Below are positions 16,001 through 16,796 of a stretch of DNA of 16,796 bases, piece after piece. Origin of the DNA: Triparma columacea (lineage: Eukaryota > Sar > Bolidophyceae > Parmales > Triparmaceae). The number at the start of each line of letters is the position of its first letter. Position 1 is the stretch's first letter. The stretch spans positions 23,208 to 40,003 of the forward strand of contig BRYA01000060.1 in the NCBI GenBank assembly GCA_030267965.1, written 5' to 3'. Below the pieces are notes generated by a model. That model ran no database searches. It saw nothing but the letters and a program-made list of their open reading frames with translations, and was not told the DNA's origin. Both the position numbers and the translations under genes were made by a program.

Positions 16001-16796
16001 GTACCCCACTTCTCTCCAATCCTTTCCTTTCAACACAATCTAACTCACTCCCAACAGGCACCTACAGCAGTTCTCAATCAATCACTTGCACAAACTGCCC
16101 TGAAGGGAAGTACACTGAGGCTGACTCCTCCACCACTTGCACTGGCTGCTCTGTGGGCAAGTACCTACCCACTGAAGGTTCCTTCTCCCAGTATGACTGC
16201 ATCAATTGCGAAGCAGGAAAGTACCAGGCATTCACTGGTCAGGCTCGGTGTGAAGAGTGCTCAAGTGGAACTTACTCTTCCGAAATGGCAAGAGTTTGTA
16301 CCGCTTGCCCTCCAGGGACATATTCATCTACAGATTCATCTACAGGGTGCTCAGAGTGCACGGTAGGAAAATACACATCAACTCCAGGTAGCACAACATG
16401 CTTTTATTGCCCATGGGGAGAGTACAATGTCGGCATAGCCAACGTTGGATGTACATCTTGTGAGGCAGGAAAGTTTCTTGTCTTTGACATCTTTGATACT
16501 GACCGTGAGTGCAGGGCATGCCCTGCTGGGAAGTTCAGTGTAGTCGGAGACATCATCTGCAAGACCTGTGAAGTTGGATTCGTCAGCAACAATCCAGAAG
16601 GGGCCAGCTTTTGCGAGCCATGCGATGCAGGCAAGTACGCTAGTGCTGATGCTGCAACGTGTGTAGGCTGTGAAGCTGGGTTTTGGAGCGGTCTTGCCTC
16701 CACTTCTTGCACTGCTTGCGAAGTTGGCAAATTCAACACTGCCTTAAATTCAACTAGCTGCAGCTGGTGTACGGATGACACTGTTAGGGGCTCAAC
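13064..16796 (+). CDS. Large GCC2/GCC3 (ephrin-receptor-like) cysteine-repeat surface protein, 3' end missing
   Basis: Probable cell-surface or secreted protein, incomplete at the right edge. Exons: 13064-13229, 13361-13807, 13869-14324, 14402-14608, 14707-15708, 15814-15996 and 16059 to the edge. Introns of 131, 61, 77, 98, 105 and 62 bp all have GTAAG donors and CAG acceptors, and all six are phase 1. About 1066 residues are encoded here. Exon 1 has a signal sequence with hydrophobic core near 29-44 (start MLM; Met19 is an alternative). Exon 2 encodes a Cys-containing Asn/Ser/Thr region of unknown fold. Exons 3-5 include a Pro-rich linker with a threefold 15-residue repeat. Hydrophobic segments lie at about 466-489 and 503-523. 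Residues 530-759 look like a right-handed beta-helix (GGGVWI, SNNKATDGGGGAISV). Exons 6 and 7 hold the Cys repeats. Similar proteins occur in large families in ochrophyte algae. Ligand and function are unknown. Confidence 0.78.
14213..14804 (+). repeat. Threefold 45-bp coding repeat (15 residues each)
   Basis: Three copies in the same frame: 14213-14257 and 14267-14311 in exon 3, and 14760-14804 in exon 5 of the cysteine-repeat gene. They share a core of hydrophobic-Val-x-x-[FD]-P-[IT]-x-Q-P-A followed by prolines. Copies two and three are most alike (DPTTQPAPGP and DPTAQPAPEP). Exon 4, between them, lacks the motif. Confidence 0.8.
15930..16796 (+). repeat. Array of GCC2/GCC3-type cysteine repeats
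   Basis: After removal of the 62-bp intron at 15997-16058, the protein holds at least 15 successive units of the form C-x2-C-x2-G-[KTEF]-[YF]-x(n)-C-x2-C, each about 16-23 residues, and the start of a 16th at the edge. Neighbouring units share the C-x2-C pair. Typical units read CPEGKYTEADSSTTC and CTVGKYTSTPGSTTC. This is the ephrin-receptor-like GCC2/GCC3 pattern, stabilised by disulfides outside the cell. Confidence 0.92.

Overview
The window is nuclear DNA from a compact eukaryotic genome. Genes sit close together on both strands. Fifteen GT-AG introns can be placed; fourteen are 61-131 bp and one is 396 bp. Several carry a CTAAC-type branch-point motif. The mix of a mitochondrial m-AAA protease, exosome and THO subunits, a GT31 glycosyltransferase and a surface protein with many GCC2/GCC3 (ephrin-receptor-like) cysteine repeats suggests a stramenopile alga, perhaps a bolidophyte/Parmales-type ochrophyte. 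The lineage is inferred, not shown.

Layout. 1-1025: C/T-rich sequence starting with a C31 run, a long hairpin at 491-543, and a short ankyrin-like reading frame on the minus strand. 1104-4448 (-): six-exon AFG3L2-type mitochondrial protease, 833 aa. 4449-5110: divergent intergenic region. 5111-6660 (+): three-exon RNase PH-like exosome core subunit with a long charged tail, 437 aa. 6703-7789 (-): two-exon GT31 glycosyltransferase, 325 aa, ending 42 bp from the exosome gene. 7981-10336 (-): two-exon type I membrane protein with a propeller-like luminal part, possibly NERD1-like, 745 aa, preceded by an 11-copy 10-bp tandem repeat. 10797-11546 (-): unrecognised 249-aa protein. 11928-12605 (+): THOC7, 225 aa. 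12606-13063: G-run cluster and an inverted repeat. 13064-16796 (+): 5' part of a large secretory-pathway gene, seven exons seen and all six introns in phase 1. It has an N-terminal signal sequence, a proline-rich linker with a threefold repeat, two hydrophobic segments, a probable beta-helix region and at least 15 GCC2/GCC3 repeats, and it runs off the right edge.

The genes form no operon or single pathway. Two act on nuclear RNA (exosome core, THO complex), one in mitochondria, and three in the secretory pathway or at the cell surface. No CRISPR array, rRNA, tRNA or intact transposon was found. The strongest leads are the last gene (phase-1 exon architecture, sequence shared between introns, internal second signal-like segment), the unusual exosome subunit, and the hairpin near the left end. 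I did not find a clearly new multi-gene system.
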